In this document: in pieces, positions 8,552 to 10,037 of the stretch
Numbering within the stretch: position 1 is the stretch's first letter
How the letters are laid out: the number at the start of each line of letters is the position of its first letter
DNA from: Actinomortierella ambigua
Taxonomy: Eukaryota; Mortierellomycota; Mortierellomycetes; Mortierellales; Mortierellaceae
Length of the DNA: 10,037 nt
Direction: 5' to 3'
NCBI GenBank assembly: GCA_016098155.1
Contig: JAAAJB010000871.1
Location: 1-10,037 of the forward strand
The notes under the pieces: generated by a model
What the model was told of the DNA's origin: nothing
What the model saw: only the letters and a program-made list of their open reading frames with translations
Database searches by the model: none
Translations under genes and position numbers: made by a program

Positions 8552-9533
8552 TTACTCATTTATTTTTGAGGCCACTTTGCGTTTCTTTGAGCGCCTCTCC
8601 ATGAGTGTGTAGTAGTTGTCGAGCATGTCGATGTCTTCCATGATATTGCGAAGAAAGCCGGGGTTATTGTTACCCAGTTGAACTAGCCGGTCTACTTTTT
8701 GTTGGAGTGAAAACACATCATTCGAACTAGATGTCGATGCTGACGCCGTGGTTGGGACCGGTGAATGGGTAGAATGTGTGGGGGCAATATTCGGAGGCCG
8801 ACTGCTAGTAGATGTATTGACTTGTGAAGAAGTTGGCTCGTTGGAAGTTGGGACAATCGTCGTGTGGAACAGTGGGTCAATCTTTATCTTCCTTCGTCTT
8901 TCTTTGATGGGTTCATCGGATAGGTTGTGAGTGTGCTGAAGCGTGGTGGATTGAATACGCCATTGTGGCGCAATGCTCATTGGTGAGAGAAGGTAGACAG
9001 TCCATGAGCAGGAGGCAACACAGCATTGGTATCTGACTACGGCGATGAGATCGAAAGCAGAAAACTGTATCAGACTAAAGGGTAGAACTAGTAAAGCGTC
9101 AATGTTCGAAAACAACGAGTGACTTACGCCTTCTATCACGGGGTATAGTTTGGTAGAGTTTGGTGTGAACCTTGAATTTGTGAATCCTTGCATACTGAAG
9201 GAGGACATCCTCATCAATGTCGATGTTGTCACACAGGCGACTTTTGCACAAGTCGTTGCCGTTGCCAGTCGGAGCTTCGTCTTCGTAATCACTAGCAGAC
9301 TCACTTTCGTTGTCGCCAGCAATTGACCCATCTCCATCATCGCTAGCTGAACATTCTTCTTCCTTGATGCTGACGGAGCCTTCTACTCTTCTCACACTGG
9401 CCGGGCCTTCTTCTTCCTTGATGCTGGTAGAGTCTTCTTTCTCGCCTTTGACGAAGTTCTTGCTACTGGTAAGATGAACATTGCCGAAGCTGCTGTTGGG
9501 TTCGATGTTGTTGAAGGTACGTTCAGATGACAT
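8552..9533 (-). CDS. Predicted nuclear protein with WRKY-GCM1/FAR1-type zinc-binding domain, two exons, 296 aa
   Basis: The gene reads complement(join(8552-9036, 9128-9533)), 891 nt and 296 residues, from ATG 9531-9533 to TAA 8552-8554. Residues 30-110 are Ser- and acid-rich, with two SIKEEE copies (37-42, 55-60). Residues 105-172 resemble the N-terminal DNA-binding region of FAR1-like and MULE transposase-derived proteins: DEDVLLQYARIHKF leads into RYQC and a C140-X4-C145-W-X23-H170-X-H172 pattern, which fits the WRKY-GCM1 zinc-finger spacing. The cysteines are in exon 2 and the leading helix is in exon 1, so the domain is complete only after splicing. Then come a basic ERRRKIK (181-187), a Ser/Thr/Pro linker (194-240), a likely helical segment (243-282) and a nuclear-localisation-like RRSKKRK (283-289). 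No transposase catalytic domain is present. It may be a transcription factor or a domesticated or shortened MULE protein. Both the family call and the splice model are inferences. Confidence 0.65.
9037..9127 (-). other. Intron of the - strand zinc-finger gene (phase 1, 91 nt)
   Basis: On the - strand the donor is GTAAGT (9127-9122) and the acceptor CCGTAG (ending 9037). The Leu136 codon is split C|TC. Without splicing, the exon 1 frame ends at 9099-9101. The TAG nearer the donor would also keep frame but would give a 40-nt intron, probably too short. The chosen acceptor places RYQC directly after DRRL, which suits the domain. Confidence 0.65.
9354..9426 (-). repeat. 54-bp-period imperfect tandem repeat inside the zinc-finger gene
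   Basis: The 19-nt string TTCTTCTTCCTTGATGCTG (+ strand) occurs at 9354-9372 and again at 9408-9426, 54 nt apart. On the coding strand it gives the two SIKEEE copies 18 residues apart. The spacing is a multiple of three, so the duplication kept the reading frame. Confidence 0.8.
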
Positions 9534-9961
9534 TGCAAAAGTGGAAGGGGACGGGCGATGAGGATAGAAAAAAAAGAATTGAAGGAATAGGAAAATGATT
9601 GGTTACATGCAACAAGCTTTATCAGTGATCGTGAAAGCCAGTTTCATCACCACGTCATCGGCGTTGATCACTGTCGTCAAAAGGGTGGTGCATGCACGCA
9701 CATACACTATTTCCATTTTTTCGTTCTTCGCCTTTGCCTTAATGTAGATGGCTCAAGCACGAACATGTAGCAGTTTAAACCCCCCCCCCCACCTTTTTTT
9801 TTTAAAAAAAAAATACGACACCAATGAGAAAAGTAGTTTATGGACTCTCGAGAGCTTCGAATGGTCCATCACAAGTTTTACGTTAAAGAGAGTGCTATCA
9901 TAGGTTCATACTGCGGGCTGTTATCCCAGTTGTCATGGGTTGGTGGATTGGACGTTGCGTA
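9534..9961 (-). promoter_or_regulatory. 5' flank of the zinc-finger gene
   Basis: No gene seen. About 120 nt upstream of ATG 9533 there is a TGACGTGG on the - strand (within 9651-9660), like a bZIP (CRE/UPRE-type) site. It lies between the arms of an 8-bp inverted repeat, CAGTGATC (9623-9630) and GATCACTG (9666-9673). A homopolymer block at 9780-9813 may exclude nucleosomes. No clear TATA box. All of these are weak, sequence-only suggestions. Confidence 0.3.
9780..9813. repeat. Homopolymer block C11-A-CC-T10-A10
   Basis: Eleven C (9780-9790), then ACC, ten T (9794-9803) and ten A (9804-9813). T10A10 is a perfect palindrome. Lengths are uncertain in any real assembly. Confidence 0.9.
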
Positions 9962-10037
9962 GGTGGTGGTGGTGGTGGTGGTGGTGGTAGTGGTGGTAGT
10001 GGTAGTGGTAGTGGTAGTGGTAGTGGTAGTGGTAGTG
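9962..10037. repeat. GGT / GGTAGT microsatellite reaching the window edge
   Basis: Nine GGT units (9962-9988) are followed by AGT and GGT mixtures that settle into a regular GGTAGT hexamer to the last base, so its full length is unknown. The G-strand has many GG doublets. If translated in one + frame it would give Gly or Gly-Ser repeats, but no surrounding gene is visible. Confidence 0.9.

Noticed and set aside
8552..9340. A separate 262-residue protein beginning at 9340
   Set aside because: Its first part is an out-of-frame reading of exon 1 plus the intron; only the part after 9037 belongs to the gene.
9099..9533. A separate 144-residue protein ending at 9099
   Set aside because: Its last codons read through a GTAAGT donor, and the spliced form completes a zinc-finger-like domain.

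Overview
The window looks like nuclear DNA from a fungus. The evidence is one very large spliced gene with five GT..TAG introns, four of them only 103-126 nt, a pyrimidine-rich leader before the start codon, many homopolymer and microsatellite tracts, and a eukaryotic fused glutamate synthase. An early-diverging filamentous fungus (Mortierella-like) would fit, but that placement is an impression and not something the sequence proves.

Layout. Bases 1-387 are 5' flank, ending in a C/T-rich tract. Bases 388-7697 on the + strand carry an intact six-exon gene for NADH-dependent glutamate synthase (GOGAT, GLT1 family). Splicing gives 2103 residues in a single open frame. The protein has the glutaminase, central, FMN, GXGXG and FAD/NAD domains and all expected iron-sulfur cysteines. 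Its first intron (546 nt) is about five times longer than the others and contains a strong hairpin. Bases 7698-8551 separate two convergent genes. Part of this stretch reads on the - strand like the broken remains of a protein-coding sequence, in pieces shifted between frames. Bases 8552-9533 on the - strand encode a two-exon, 296-residue protein. It has an acidic N-terminus, a predicted CX4CX24HXH zinc-binding domain of the WRKY-GCM1/FAR1/MULE type that only appears after splicing, and a basic C-terminal tail. Bases 9534-10037 are the 5' flank of that gene, with homopolymer blocks and a GGT/GGTAGT microsatellite running off the window edge.

How the parts relate. Glutamate synthase turns glutamine plus 2-oxoglutarate into two glutamates using NADH, closing the GS-GOGAT ammonium assimilation cycle. 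The convergent gene is probably a nuclear DNA-binding protein, either a transcription factor or a domesticated transposon-derived protein. Nothing in the sequence links it functionally to nitrogen metabolism. I found no tRNA, rRNA, CRISPR array or complete mobile element, and no convincing novel multi-gene system. The best leads are the split zinc-finger gene, the intron-1 hairpin and the decayed reading frame.
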